The position numbers were made by a program, and so were the translations under genes. From Metridium senile (lineage: Eukaryota; Cnidaria; Anthozoa; Actiniaria; Metridiidae), in the NCBI GenBank assembly GCA_949775045.1, contig OX459108.1, forward strand, positions 4,704,461 to 4,768,460: DNA of 64,000 nucleotides, read 5' to 3'. Shown one piece after another: positions 35,216 through 47,601 of the stretch (its first letter is position 1; each line of letters begins with the position of its first letter). Under the pieces are notes generated by a model. That model saw nothing but the letters and a program-made list of their open reading frames with translations, was not told where the DNA came from and did no database searches.

Positions 35216-35694
35216 CACAGGAATTCTCACAGCGGCCATATTTCTTTTTAGCCATTCCCTCGAGGCAGAATCTGGTAATGTTTTGGAGAATAAAAGTACT
35301 TTTCTTGTTGATAAAAACATGTTACTTTAATTAACCGTCCTTGTCGAGAGTGTTTGGATGATCCTGTAAGAATTTATCCTGAAAAAAGTGAATGAATGGA
35401 TGAAACTCTATTCAACTTGAGTAACATGAAAATAGTTTTAAAAAAATAACCAAAGGTGTGGTCATTTAAATTATAAATTAATTATACATTGTTGTTTTAT
35501 TCAGTTTCTTACCCTAAGCCACAAGCAAATAAGATTAATGATGATGACATACAAGCAGAATCTCGTATGTTTTGTAGAATGACAGCTAGCTCACTATTTT
35601 TCGATCTCATATCAAGAAAAGCAAGCCGACATAAATTATAATCTGTACATACTGTAAATCATTAGTAAAATACTATCCCATGCGTGACCAGTAA

Positions 35695-35850
35695 TGGTCT
35701 AATTGTGACACAGTGACCTAGGGTGAGACAATGGTCTAGCGTGACACATCGATCTAGCATGACAGTGTGTCTAGCTGGACACAGTGTGACAGAATGGTCT
35801 ATCGTGACAAAATGGTCTATCGTGACGATATAGTCTATCGTGACAAAACG
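35695..35850. repeat. Degenerate 17-bp minisatellite
   Basis: Repeats of a unit close to AATGGTCTATCGTGACA, roughly eight copies, with the better preserved ones at the right end. Confidence 0.7.
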
Positions 35851-36215
35851 AGTTGGGAGGAGACATTCACGATTTATAAGCAAGTAATGCCCAATTACTA
35901 CCCACAACGCTGGAGCGATTTATCTCTTAAAAAGATGTTGATACTACACATGGTTAGCTTATGATAAAGTGTTTCGCGAACACGCGGTCGCATGTAGTCT
36001 CTACGACTGGTCCATCATCGACACCCAACTCTACAGTTTCCACACAGCTGGTTCACAACCTAAGGGATCGAGCAACAGTGACAAGAATTGCTGCTCTTGC
36101 AATCGGGTCAATGTTCATCTTATTTTTCCTCATGCCCTTTTGCCCACAAATGTTCTGCATGTGCTGGCCGTCATCGGATAGTAGAATGTCCCAAATTCTT
36201 TAAGGACAAAAATGG
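35845..36215 (+). pseudogene. Retroelement gag-like fragment
   Basis: Frames join as WEETFTIYKQVMPNYYPQRW, then (shifted) AYDKVFREHAVA ... TQLYSFHTAGSQPKGSSNS, then (shifted) GQCSSYFSSCPFAHKCSACAG ending IVECPKFF. The last part is a Cys/His cluster (C, C, H, C, C, C). I recall this arrangement from gag-like proteins of tyrosine-recombinase retroelements in corals and anemones; the class is uncertain. At least two frameshifts make it inactive. Confidence 0.5.
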
Positions 36216-36454
36216 CTCCACTGATCAAAAACGACATCCCAGTCTCCCATTCATTTTAACTTCAGAGTGTCTAGCTTGTTTTTAGATCATGCCAACAATC
36301 ACATCATTCACATCGAAACAAGTAATTGATTGATTGATTGATTGATCGCCGCATAACGAGAAGAAAGAAAAATAATATTTATAAGACAATATTTGTTTTG
36401 ATGAAACAATCTATGTACACGCATGTGATCATGAACAGTTTATTTGACAAGACT

Positions 36455-36520
36455 ACTCAAACAGGAAACCCAAACAATGCAAAGCGATCGAAATGCATTG
36501 TTTGGGTTTCCTGTTTGAGT
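36455..36520. repeat. Perfect 27-bp hairpin
   Basis: The arms ACTCAAACAGGAAACCCAAA... (36455-36481) and ...TTTGGGTTTCCTGTTTGAGT (36494-36520) are exact inverted repeats around a 12-bp loop. Confidence 0.9.
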
Positions 36521-36921
36521 GGTCACTAAGCACTCCCAGTTCAAAAAGCGAAGAAAATGGAGCGAAAAACGTCAAAAAGACTGCAAATTCATTATTACTA
36601 CTCAAAGGATTACATATTTGGGATTAAAAGATGCATGTGAGTAGTTTTAGTCTTATTTATTGTGATAAAACAAGTCCGCCATTTTGTATTCGTCAGCTTT
36701 AATCATGGATTAAAAAGTTAATCTTGGTCGCTAGCAGGGTTAAATTTTTTAAATTTTAGGAAAAAGTTATTCAAACCGACAAAGAAACTTGGATGTCCAG
36801 TAGCAGTGATTAGAGAAATAATGCGATTTCCTGATTATAAGATACACATGAAATTTTCTTAGGTGATCACCTATGGATGTGTCCAAGCTGGACGAAAACA
36901 AGGTGCTAGCTAATTAAAGAG

Positions 36922-38083
36922 GGAGATCAAGAGTTTTCCATTACCTGAGAGAGAACTAGGAATAAGAAAAAAAGAAGTAGAAAGACTGATAAAGCAGCGA
37001 AAAGCCAGCCCAATTTTATCTCCTGGTCCTTAAACTTTGCTCTCTCAGTTGTCTCTCAGTTGTCAGCTTTGGTCAGACAAAGACAAGACCTGGGAGGTAT
37101 TATTTAAGCCAAAGCTGGAGGAGAACATCAAATACCACACAGAAGGCGGTTCTTCAACTGGTAAGATGTGTTTTCAAAAGGGCACTTGCTTTTTGATGAT
37201 ACTTATTGAATGTATATTCTCTCACGAACGGGCTTAGTCCAAGAACACTCCAGAGCTACTCAGCGGCACTCAAGGAGTAAGCCAAAATGCGTTTTGGTCA
37301 AACGTGTTCACCGAAATTGTCAACAAGTGCAAAAGAGGTACTAACAGGTAAGATGAAAAGCACTATTAAAACTGTCCATGCAGAGATAATATTTATAATA
37401 TTACTTAATTTCAACTGAAATGAATTCAGCAATGAACATTGCAAATGATGATAAAGAGAGAGAAAGAATAGAGAAAGAAGAAAAACAAGACATGGAAGAA
37501 AAGTAGAAAAAAAAATCGGCGGAGAAAAAAGAACAATAGGAAAAAAAGGAGACAAGCAAACATTAGAAGAAAAAGAATTGCTACAGAAAAAAACGCACTA
37601 ACCCTATTAGGTCCAACGATCTAAGAAACAGGATCACACCACGTGGATTTTGATTTTGATGTTGAGCAAAGAACAGAATTTTATGGATATGGAAACGAAA
37701 AATGATTTGCAGAATTCCCTAATGTTTGTTCTTCATTTATCAAAAGAAAGTTTTTAAGAAAGGAAAGAAGTTATCTATCATCTCTCATAAATGGTGAGAT
37801 CTTTTACAGAATGTCCAATTGGCCTATAAAATTGAAAGTTATGTTCTGGAAGAAACCCTTGTCGGATAAACTAACTTTTGAACTGATGCTGTTCTTGGTT
37901 TGTAATGGATGCAAACCTAGTATTGTAAAGAAATGGATAATAAGTTCATTGGTATGGGAAAATAGTACTAAAGCACAGAAAAGACTTTCTCAAATTATTT
38001 GGATTTCTGGCAATCTACAGAAAGATGATTATAGAAAGCGCTGGTTTTATTTTGACATACACCAAAACTTAGACTTTTTTTAG
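36922..38083 (+). pseudogene. Unrecognised transposon-like ORF, copy 1
   Basis: A piece at 36922-37030 reads EIKSFPLPERELGIRKKEVE, then RLIKQRKASPILSPGP. Shifted pieces follow (VVSQLSALVRQRQDLGG). From about 37765 the frame reads RKERSYLSSLINGEIFYRMS, NWPIKLKVMFWKKPLSD, LFLVCNGCKPSIVKKWIISS and RKRWFYFDIHQN, ending at 38083. About 110 residues are homologous to copy 2 at 39540-39981, which proves the frame is real. The family is not known to me by name. Stops and frameshifts separate the pieces, and a LINE relic abuts the 3' end. Confidence 0.5.
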
Positions 38084-38089
38084 ACTTAG

Positions 38090-39152
38090 ACTTTTGTTTA
38101 TTCACACGTATAATTACATTTACAATAATGATATAACAAATAGTAAAATATAACGATTACATTCTTTATAAAGTATACTATGTTTTGAGTTACAGATATA
38201 AGGAAAAAGAAAAGCGTGTGTGGTGGCCAAAGTAGTTTAACACTTTCGAGTTGGCCGCCACCCAGGTAATAAATAATATATATATAAAATCATGTGATAT
38301 GTGAAGACGTGATTGATTTACAGTTAATTTTTGATATCAGAGGTCATTTTTGTGACATGATCAAATAAAGTTTAAATTGGGCTTTGAATTTGTTATAAGA
38401 CAGGTTTTTTATTTGAGATGGGACATATTTCCATATAGTAGAAGCTATATATTTAAAAGTAGATTTTCCGTAATTTGTTCTTATTGCCGGGCGAGTTAAA
38501 TTCTGTTTAGATGCATAGCGTGTGTTATAGTTATGCTGTTCTTTTCCTAACTTAAAGATGTCATGAAAAACACTTGGGGTTTTTTGCTTATTGTATATTA
38601 TTTGGAATACGAATAAGGCTATTCTAAATTTAAATATATTATTCAGAGTTCTAGCAAGTTATAAAATGGCGAAGCATGTTCTTTTGAGTGTGCAAAGAAC
38701 ATGTTTCTTATGCATTTATTTTGCATTCTATTTAGTTTAGTTAACTTTGACTTATATGCTCTTCCCCAAGAGTGAATTGCATAAGACAATTATGGATAAA
38801 CTAAGGAATAGTAGACACTAGTTAGTGTTTTTAATGGTAAGAAGTGTCTTAACAGTTTAATTATACCAACATTCTTAGCAATATGATAATCCCATGTTAG
38901 GTTTTTGTCGAGATATACTCCAAGGTATTTGATGCAGTCTTTTTGTTGAAAATGGTTAATATTCATAATTAGTTCTAGGTCTTCATTAATGACTTGTTCA
39001 ATTATAAGCGGGTTAGTGTGTGAAAAAAAAAATTAGTGTCATCAGCAAAGATACGAAAGCTAATTCTTTTTGATACATTAGGTAAGTCATTGATATATAA
39101 TAAAAATAGCAATGGATCTAAAGTCGAACCTTGTGGAATTCCACAAGTAATT
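38090..39152 (-). pseudogene. Non-LTR reverse transcriptase fragment (minus strand)
   Basis: On the minus strand the sequence starts near 39152 with [20 protein letters not shown], then [11 protein letters not shown], the RT catalytic motif (F/Y-ADD). It continues with CIKYLGVYLDKNLTWDYH, SWGRAYKSKLTKLNRMQNKC and KLGKEQHNYNTRYASKQNLT, and ends near 38090 beside ACTTAGACTTTT words that could be target-site or tail sequence. The 5' end is truncated within the palm, as for an abortive insertion. A TAA within the YPxLSYA segment and frame changes show decay. The clade is jockey- or CR1-like. Confidence 0.75.
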
Positions 39153-39539
39153 GTTTAATGAGAAGATGTTGCTACATTTATTTTAACAGAACATATTCTT
39201 CTCTCAGGATCGAACAGATATCACTTATTTCAATTACTTCTAGAGATATCCTTTATTTCCTTACATTCAAGTTTTCAATTCATCATTTTTCAAAAAATAA
39301 TAACTGTTACGATAGAGTTCAAATAAAACGTTGTTTTATCTTCCTTTTTCGCTATTACATAATTGTATACTACCTTTAACCTTATTTTGTGTCTATTCTT
39401 GTTCCTAATTTTGACGTGTACAGCCACTTATCAATTGACCTCTACCCCTTCCTAAAGAAAAAGTTGGATACGCCCATGAACCCATTATAAAGTAAATACT
39501 TTTCAGCGTCACTTGCGTTTTAGAGATACTAAGGTGTAA

Positions 39540-39981
39540 ACATTTTATAAAATACACCAACTATGGAACAAGATATTTACGTGATCTAAAGCAAATTCAA
39601 CTTAGAATACAATCTTTATCAAAGGAAGAGATAATAGAAGAAAGAAAAGTAATGGTTTCATTGATTAGTGGAGATGTCTTTTTTATCATCAACAATTGGC
39701 CAAAATGGATGGAATTACTCTTCTGGAAAAAGCCATTCAGTGATAATGACACATTTAAAGGTATTTGTAATTTCATTGGGAATGGATGTCCGCCTCTGAT
39801 AATCAGTAAATGGATCTTGACTTCAATACAACTTAACCCTGGCAAAGACCAACTTCATAAACGTTTAAGACAAATTACATGGATATTAAGCAACTGGAAG
39901 AAAAATGAAAGAACATGGTTCTACTTTGACAAAGTACACAAAAGGTACTTTTATCTTGATGGAACAGACAGAATTTGTTAA
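39540..39981 (+). pseudogene. Unrecognised transposon-like ORF, copy 2
   Basis: The open frame covers EERKVMVSLISGDVFFIINN, WPKWMELLFWKKPFSD, CNFIGNGCPPLIISKWILTS, LHKRLRQITWILSNWKKN and RTWFYFDKVHKRYFYLDGTD, ending with TAA at 39981. The upstream part (YLRDLKQIQLRIQSLSKEE, from about 39575) is in the same frame. It parallels copy 1 and extends further (RYFYLDG). No catalytic motif is evident. It could be a conserved accessory protein of a DNA transposon. Confidence 0.5.
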
Positions 39982-40299
39982 ACTACCATATCATAACTAC
40001 CATCAATATTCAAATACTTTAACAACAATGGCTAAAGAATACCCTTTTACACTGACGATTTCTCTTCATTTATATATAACTTTGAACTTTTTCAATATTA
40101 CATAATATCTATGATTTTGTTGCGAATGTAATGTTCATTTCCTTTTTTTTTGGTATTCAACATAATATTATTATATGGATTAACAATGAATAATTGCATA
40201 AAGAGCGGACTTTGTGAAATTAAACCTCATGAAGAATACCACAGGGTGGCAACTTTATTTCAAATTTGAAATGTAAGTACAATAGTAAAATGACAAAGA

Positions 40300-42100
40300 T
40301 GCCTATATATGCTCAATTCAAAGATAATGCAAGTTATAATTAAGAGACTGTGTATGAAGTGGATATAGACTGGGATTTTATTCCTCCACAAATTATAATC
40401 GTAAGTTAATGTTTACAAAAGACGGCAATATTCGTTTCTATTATTGATTAACACTCATCTTCAATTTTTGTTAGGTTTGTAATTTGTATGGGAAAGCTTT
40501 TAAGCAAAGTGCAACTACAACACTACTTTATTTCTTGATGCTCATTTCCTTTTGTCTTGGCCATGCAGAGTGCGTAGTTAAAGAAGAAAAGTGGTGCGAG
40601 CCTATCATTCTCTGGATCGCCACAGCTCTTCTAATAAATCCCACATAATTCTTTTATTAGAACACTGCCTTCACAAAGTTAAGGGTGTTTTTTTCAAATT
40701 AATACAACAGTTAATTCTAAATAAGGCCTAGCATTCGGACATCATTCCAGCTATTCATAATTGCGTATACTCTATTTCCTTAATATAACTAAGAGAATAG
40801 TTAACATTAAGATAAATTCAGAGTTTCTATCTTCTTTTCTTATCCAAGATTGTATACATTAGTCTCATTATCAAAAGCATGAATAGACATCAATGTTGTG
40901 TTATTTTAATTTATTAGATTTGAAATATCTATTTTACTTTAAGAAATAACATTACCGAACTTTGAAATACTAACTAACTTTTAATCTCCGCTTTTAGGAA
41001 AAGGATGTCACTATCAATTGTAATTCGTTCAAGATACAGTAACAACATTTCACGACCTATACGAACGGTGCGATCAGTAGATATTTGGTGGGGGGTCGTA
41101 ATTTGATTTATACGAACAGTGCGATCAGTAGATATTATTTGGTGGTGGGGTCTTGATTTATAATTTTTTTCAAAAAAAAAAAAATAAAGTCCAACATTAA
41201 CATTATATTGGAGGCAGGAATCCTAACGCAACATACGATCTACGCAATTGGAAGTAGAACTAAGTACGTTCCATTAATATATGCATTGTATTTTAATGTA
41301 TGCATGGTTCTTGCATGTTAATTACTGCACGAGATGTACCGTTCGTAAAAGTAAATTTACCGGCCGTATCAGTTCGTCTACTTTGGACAACCTTGAAGGG
41401 TTGTCCAAAATCCACAACCATGAAACATAACATGCCAGAGTATGAAGATGACAAGGAGAATAAAATGTTGGACAATCCTTTCTTTTTTTTCTCATTCATA
41501 TAGATAAAAATTAAAGACAATCAATTACTGCACCTACCCACCCCTATTTTTATACCCAAAACGGAACTTCTCACCAGTTGAGGACGTGTAGGGCAAGACC
41601 TCTTAGTGCTTTGATGGTTATGAAACACGGTAGTTCTTTAACTGCGGTCCCATATCTTGTCCCTGAAGAGTTTTATGGGATTGTCTCAACTACTTAACAA
41701 AACGTTCCACATTTTTTTCTTGCATTTTGGACCCTGAGAAGTTGTTTTCCCTGCTAGTGAGCTCACGATTCCCAAATATCCACTATATATATTTTTTTGT
41801 AAGATTATTGCTAATTCATGCTCCTACACCATTGGTTGCTTAAGAGCTTCAGTAAAGGCTGATAACATGTTGAAGGTTCAGTCGTAAGTACGGTAATTTT
41901 TGCTTCTGAATGCATATTTTTGGTAATATGATTAACACCTAAAACTATATAAACTGTCATCTTGTTGACTGCTTAGTTAGTCAGAGTTCGAAAACAAGTT
42001 AACAAGGTTGAGGTAAGAGCTACATAGTTCGATTAAAACTCTTATATATGGTTCAGGCATTGTAAAAGTAGGCAATATTGGAACAATAGCTTTGCACCAA
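40300..42100. repeat. Block set duplicated at 49.2-52.3 kb
   Basis: At least five blocks recur further right in shuffled order. 40300-40352 matches 49246-49300; 40412-40560 matches 49808-49955 and 51757-51905; 40886-41000 matches 52171-52283; 41212-41365 matches 50937-51090; 41925-42075 matches 52019-52165. No protein was recognised, although some blocks carry a plausible splice acceptor (TTTTTGTTAG). Confidence 0.7.
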
Positions 42101-42751
42101 CATGTTGGTAACATTTAGACCACCTATACCAGAATTCGGATACTTTCCATTTATTATTCCTTTCAGATATGAATAAATGTACATCTCGCCATTAATGTGG
42201 CACTCTCAAAATTTTGAAAATATTTATTTAATTAGAAAAAAAAATAACTTAACGACATAATAATAACGACAGGCAAAAAAATGAGGTTTTGCAGTTAGCT
42301 AAAATATGATCAAATACAAAAAATCACAACTCAAAAGTAGATTGTCGCACGGCTATAACATTGTGATAGAAAGATGAAAGATTGGTCTTTTATGAGATAC
42401 AAAAACATTTTGCGGCCAGCAGGTTTTTGGCATACTATATGTCGACGAAAATTCCATATTTTCGAGTTTTGACACATTAATTCAAATAACGAATGTCGAC
42501 ATTTAGGTATAAATTTTTGCATGAAATGATCATTAATTATTTTACTCTGGACTCTTTTACTCTAACACTTTATTTTCACTTTAAATGCTATCTAGCATGT
42601 TTTTGAGAAGAGTTTAGCAATCTCACACGCATGCTGTTAAAGATCGAGGTAGGTTTAAGTATCCAGTAGTTATGTGCCATTTTAAGAGTGTCTTGGTCTG
42701 TTTACAGATATCCGATTCTAGAGCTGTGCAAAATGCCATGGGGGGGAAGGT

Positions 42752-42929
42752 ATGAACAAAATCCCAGAAATATTCGCTTCCTTAGACCGTTTAATTGAAA
42801 ATAATGCGCACTTTCCAAGTAACATCACTGCAGTGCAAGCAGACTTGCATTCTTTTTGCGTTAGACTTTTTCTTCAGTTCCCACAAAGAACTTTAGGAGA
42901 CGGAGACAGCCCTCCCTACACTACCGTAC
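42752..42929 (+). pseudogene. Integrase-like ORF, part left of hAT insertion
   Basis: The frame reads SLDRLIENNAHFPSNITAVQ, FLQFPQRTLGDGDSPPYTTV and runs into the hAT left end at 42930. With the piece after 47596 it looks like the N-terminal, DNA-binding-side region that precedes integrase-core domains in repetitive cnidarian proteins. That assignment is by memory of the architecture and uncertain. Confidence 0.35.
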
Positions 42930-43219
42930 CAGGGGCGGATTTAGACTAGTTCACCTAGTTTCCGGAAACTAGTCCGAGTTTTTCCGAAAATATAAAAATC
43001 TGAGATGGTACAAATAAAATAATACAAAAGAAAAGAGTGAGAGCTTAGTTTACCTTTATTTGGTCGCCATTTTGTTTTACCACAGGAAACCCACATTTAA
43101 AATCGTTCCCAGGCTCTTTGCATTGCACTTCGCGGCGGAAAAAAGCTTTTCGGGAGAGGACCCACGGGGATTTCTGTCAGAAGGCCGCCAATCTAGAGCC
43201 CTGAATCTGTCTGGCTTCT

Positions 43220-43310
43220 GGACAGCGGACTGTTGCATGAGTGGTTTCCGCAGCCGGTGAACTACTCCAGAAACCACTGCGGAAACCACTCATGCAACAG
43301 TCCGCTGTCC
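43220..43310. repeat. Perfect 32-bp hairpin upstream of hAT promoter
   Basis: The arms 43220-43251 (starting GGACAGCGGACTGTTGCATG) and 43279-43310 are exact inverted repeats with a 27-bp loop. The position between left end and promoter suggests a subterminal transposase-binding or structural role; this is inference. Confidence 0.9.
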
Positions 43311-43370
43311 AATTCTCACTCAATGGTTCACACAGGGACTCCAAAGGCGGAATTTTGAATTAAAGCTCGA

Positions 43371-43428
43371 TTCTGATTGGCTAAAATCTGCGTGAATCAT
43401 TATGGAAACCAGTGACAAAAGTATAAAA
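43371..43428 (+). promoter_or_regulatory. hAT transposase promoter (CCAAT and TATA)
   Basis: TCTGATTGGCTAAAAT (inverted CCAAT) near 43371 is followed by TATAAAA at 43422-43428. The expected start of transcription is near 43455, leaving about 220 bases of 5'UTR before the ATG at 43677. Confidence 0.6.
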
Positions 43429-43676
43429 GGGCTACCCTACCCTAGTGAGGTTCTCTGTTCCGTTAGAGTTGTACTACACCAGGTTTGAGCTTGCTTCGAA
43501 CAGAAAAAAAACGCTTTAGCAAACACATTCACATTGATTCTGATTGTTGGAGGCCGTTGAATCAATCGAAATCAATTGGTTTGTGGTTTACGCTGCTCTT
43601 GAGAACTGAAGTATCTTATTAATCATTGTATTGTTGTCCTTTGTCTCGATTTCTTTGTCGTTTCAGCTGAGTAAAG

Positions 43677-46533
43677 ATGGCGGCGAAGTCGCGTGGCAAG
43701 CCAGTCTTTCAAAAGGAGGATTGCTCTAAGTTTGATATAGGTTTGGTGCTTAACGGTGTTAGTTCTTTTACAGATGCTGAGAAGATGGAGTTCATCGACA
43801 AGATTTGGAGTCCCATTGAGTTTAAGTTCCCAACGACCATCGAACATAGCAAACAACGGAAGTTCAGGTAAGCTCTGTTTCAGTTCGTATTATATTTAAT
43901 CTTAATAGCTTTCAGCTTTTAAATTACCAATGATTGTTATTGATCTGATGATGGTCGCTGTGTAAGACGGCCGAAATAAAAGTACTTTTTTCAAGTTTTC
44001 ACTTGTTTTTATTTAATATCTCAGATAATCTCAACTCAACCGCAATGTTTAATCCTAAGTTCAAACCTTTCTCATGATTGTTATTGTTAATCATTTGAAC
44101 ATTTGTTTTTGCCATTTTTTATTTTATCAACGTCAAGTGATATTGATTTGACTGTGTAAACATAGGTATTTTAAATTATATATTTTTAATGTTTATATAA
44201 ATATACTAATTATTATATAATTGTCAATGAAATGCCTATATTTTTCTGTTTAAAAACATGTGTGATTGAAAATAGTTTTATTTTATTTTCATTGATTATT
44301 ATATAATAAACTCTATATATTTTCCTTTGTATTTATTTTTAATATCTTAGTTTCTTTATTTTTTATTCAAGTTTATTATTGTATACACTATTAGTTAACA
44401 AATTAACCTTGTTGTTTTTGTTGTTGTTATAGGCGCGATTGGTTGCAGAAATTCCCCTGGCTGGCCTATTCTAAATACCTTGATGGTGCATTCTGTTTGC
44501 CGTGTGTGCTATTTGGATCTCGCACAAGCGGGTCAAAATTAGACAAGCTTGTCAAATCTCCCCTAATAACCTGGACAACTGCCAAACAGCGTATGGACAT
44601 GCATTGCAGTGGAAAATGCGAAGCGCATAACAATTCTGTCATTCGCATGGAAAACTTTATAAAGGTCATGAGAGGTCAAGCAGTGCCTGTTGATCAACAG
44701 CTGGATAATGTATTACAACAGCAAATTGAAAAGAATCGAGCAATCCTGTCATCTCTATTTAAATTTGTTCTTTTCTGTGGCCAAAATAACATTGCCCTTA
44801 GAGGTCACCGAGATGACAATCCACGAGAGAAACCCCTTCAAGGAAATTTCCAGTCATTGCTGGCATTTCGAGTTGACAGTGGTGACACAGTCTTAGAAGA
44901 ACATCTTCGAAATTCTCCGAGAAATGCAACTTATATCTCCAAAACTATACAGAATGAGATGATCACAACTGTTGGCAAATACATCTTAAATAATTTGTCA
45001 AATGAAATCATAGATAGCAAATATTTTGCCATTCTTGCAGACGAGGCTGCTGACATCTCAAATCAAGAAAACCTTTCCATAGTCATCAGGTTTGTGGATG
45101 CCTCTAACACCATCAGAGAAGAGTTTATTGGCTATTATCTTTGTAAAGAAGGGTTAACTGGAGAAGCCATTAAGGATATAATTCTAAATACTGTGACTGA
45201 TTTAGGATTATCAATGGATGACTGTCGAGGCCAGTGCTATGATGGTGCAGGAAATATGGCTGGGCGGTTTAATGGAGCTTCATCTCTCATCAAGGAGCAA
45301 TATGCAAAGGCCATTTATGTTCACTGCATGAATCATCGCCTAAACCTGTGTGTGGCTGACACCTGCTCCCTGCCACTTGTGAGAAACATGATGGGTGTTG
45401 TGAGGAAACTCTCTGAATTCTTTAGCAATTCACCAAAGCGTCAGGGTTACCTTGTTAAGAAAATTAAAGACCTATTGCCACTAAATAATCACCGTGTGCT
45501 AATTGATGTCTGCAAGACTCGATGGATTGCTCGTATTGATGGAATGGATAGGATTGTTGAGCTCCTACAACCTGTTATATCTGCTCTGGAAGACATTTCT
45601 ATGAACAGGGATGAATATGGTGACCTGACGTGGAACATCAACAGCAGAAATGATGCCCAGGCCTTGGTGAACTCTGTTAACTTTACCATTATTGTAACTC
45701 TGGTCATTGTGAGGTACATATTGGACTTGACTCGACCTCTCACAGTTATACTGCAGAAGAAGGAAATAGATCTCCTTAAAGCCAAAGATGCGGTTGATTT
45801 GTTAAAAGCAGCTCTGACAGAAATGCAAACCAACATAGATGCTAAACACCAGGTATTGTACGCACAAGCAGTTGATTTGGCACAGAAAATCCACATTCAG
45901 CCCAGTATGCCAAGGATAGCTCAGAGACAAGTTCACAGAGCCAATGCTCCCGCCCCAACACCTGAAGACTACTACAGGATCAACCTAACCACAGTGTTCC
46001 TTTACCATGCTCTACAACAACTTGACACTAGATTTCAAGATCAAGTCTATGTGTGCTACAAGGGACTGGCAGTTATTCCCTCTAATGTACTAGATCATCC
46101 AATTGAATACAAGGGTGATGCTAAGGCATTTTGTCAAGAATACAGCCAGGACATTCCTAATATTGCTGGTCTTGATGCAGAGCTTGACATGTGGGAAAGA
46201 TTGTGGGAGGATCAATTTGTTAGAAATGCAGACATCCCTGAAACTGTGAGCACCACCCTGCAGTGTATTAACAAAGCTGCTTTTCCTAATGTTTTTACTA
46301 TCCTTCAAATCCTGGCAACTATTCCAATTTCTTCTGCATCTTGTGAAAGATCAATTTCTACCTTAAGAAATTTGAAGAACTATTTAAGAAACACTATGTC
46401 TGAAGATAGATTGAATGGCTTGGCAATGATGTATGCACATAAAGAAATGCCTCTAGACAAAGACCATATTATTGACCTGTTTGCAAATTTGCACCCCAGG
46501 AGAATGAAGATGACAAACATTTTGGAAGACTAA
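43677..46533 (+). CDS. hAT transposase, intact, two exons
   Basis: Exon 1 is 43677-43867 (MAAKSRGKPVFQ...EHSKQRKFR) with donor GTAAGC. Exon 2 is 44433-46533 after a TTGTTGTTATAG acceptor. The joined frame gives about 763 residues with no stop. Exon 2 opens with RRDWLQKFPWLAYSKY and GAFCLPCVLFG, a TTF-type zinc-finger-like region. The DUF4371-type core follows: FAILADEAADISNQE (candidate first Asp D267), GQCYDGAGNMAG (second Asp D334), HCMNHRLNLCVADT. The C-terminal dimerisation region has SSASCERSISTLRNLKNYLR, with the probable catalytic Glu at 702, and a usual end. The enzyme would bind the 15-bp ends, cut with hairpin formation on flanking DNA and reinsert the element. A poly(A)-type AATAAA lies just past the stop, near 46541. 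ATG 43677 was chosen because it begins exon 1 in frame (AAAGATGGCG). Confidence 0.93.
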
Positions 46534-46559
46534 ATCAATAATAAAAACAGTCTGCTATT

Positions 46560-47560
46560 GTAGCTAAGATAGTGGTAGTTTCTAGAGTACTTGTGAGTTG
46601 TGTTCCATCTGGATTTACTCCTTAAACTGATGGAGAACAGTACAGAAACACATTACCACTATTTATGTATTCTACAATACTTTCTTATAGTCCAATGTAA
46701 AATGCATGTCTAAAACAAAACAAAACTTAACCATCTAGTATATCACTCAGTAAACTTATATTCACCATGCAAGGTAAACCAGATATGAAAGGCTAGTTTG
46801 TATGACTTGAGAAAATTCAAAACAGGTAAGTATAAATTTTCATTTAATATTAGAACCATGCATAGCAACTTCCAAGTATGATCTTTGCATTGTAGGGGAA
46901 TTTCCATACATCTTAGAGTTGGAGTACCTAATGACTGATAAAGGATTGAGCCACCAACCATTTATCATCACAGGTACATTTTAATTTACTTATTTTAGAA
47001 CTACTATTACATTTCTAACACATTTTTTTATCCCATTCTATTTCCATTCTGTTTTCTACTTGCACTGGAGCCACATGCTGTTCTTGATGCTGAATGACTT
47101 TCTACATCACCTGACCAAGGATATTTGTCCACTAAACAATAAAGTAAGTTTTCAAAGAAAAACTGCCACTGATTTTTAAAAACACCTTTGGAACTCAATA
47201 TGGATTTTTTTCTTACAGCCAGAAAAGATGACAGACAGTATTCTAGAGTTGGAGTATTTAATGACTGATACAGCTTCATGGAGCAACATTATTCTTACTT
47301 GGTATGTTATTAATTTAATTGTAAGCCGATCCTAAAGTACAAACACTTTAAAATGAGCAACACTTTACATTTTTTTAGTTACTTCTAACTATTGCTAATT
47401 AATGTAATGAAACAAAAAACAAAAAAGCAATAATTTGTACTTTTTATGTTGCACAGTTTTGGTGTTTGTACTCTAGTATATATTTAGAATGTACAGAGTA
47501 AGCTGTTATTTATATATGCTATATCCTATTATTTGGCTTGGAAATTTTTTGCGTCAAGTT
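46560..47560. other. hAT 3' non-coding region with internal repeats
   Basis: After the transposase stop there is about 1 kb to the right end. AGAGTTGGAGTACCTAATGA at 46914 recurs as AGAGTTGGAGTATTTAATGA at 47244, each followed by CTGATA. No coding content was recognised. Confidence 0.5.
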
Positions 47561-47601
47561 GGAAACTAGTCAGTCAAAATGCTAGATCCGCCCCTGCGTA
47601 C

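Larger units (their letters stand above)
42930..47596 (+). mobile_element. Complete hAT-superfamily transposon, 4,667 bp
   Basis: The left end CAGGGGCGGATTTAG and right end CTAGATCCGCCCCTG are matching terminal inverted repeats typical of hAT elements. CGTAC at 42925-42929 is repeated at 47597-47601, a 5-bp target duplication; hAT elements usually make 8 bp, but 5-bp groups are known. Inside lie a hairpin, a TATA promoter and a full-length two-exon transposase without stops. It interrupts an older integrase-like ORF. The intact ends and frame suggest recent mobility. A decayed relative lies at 48149-48928. Confidence 0.92.
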
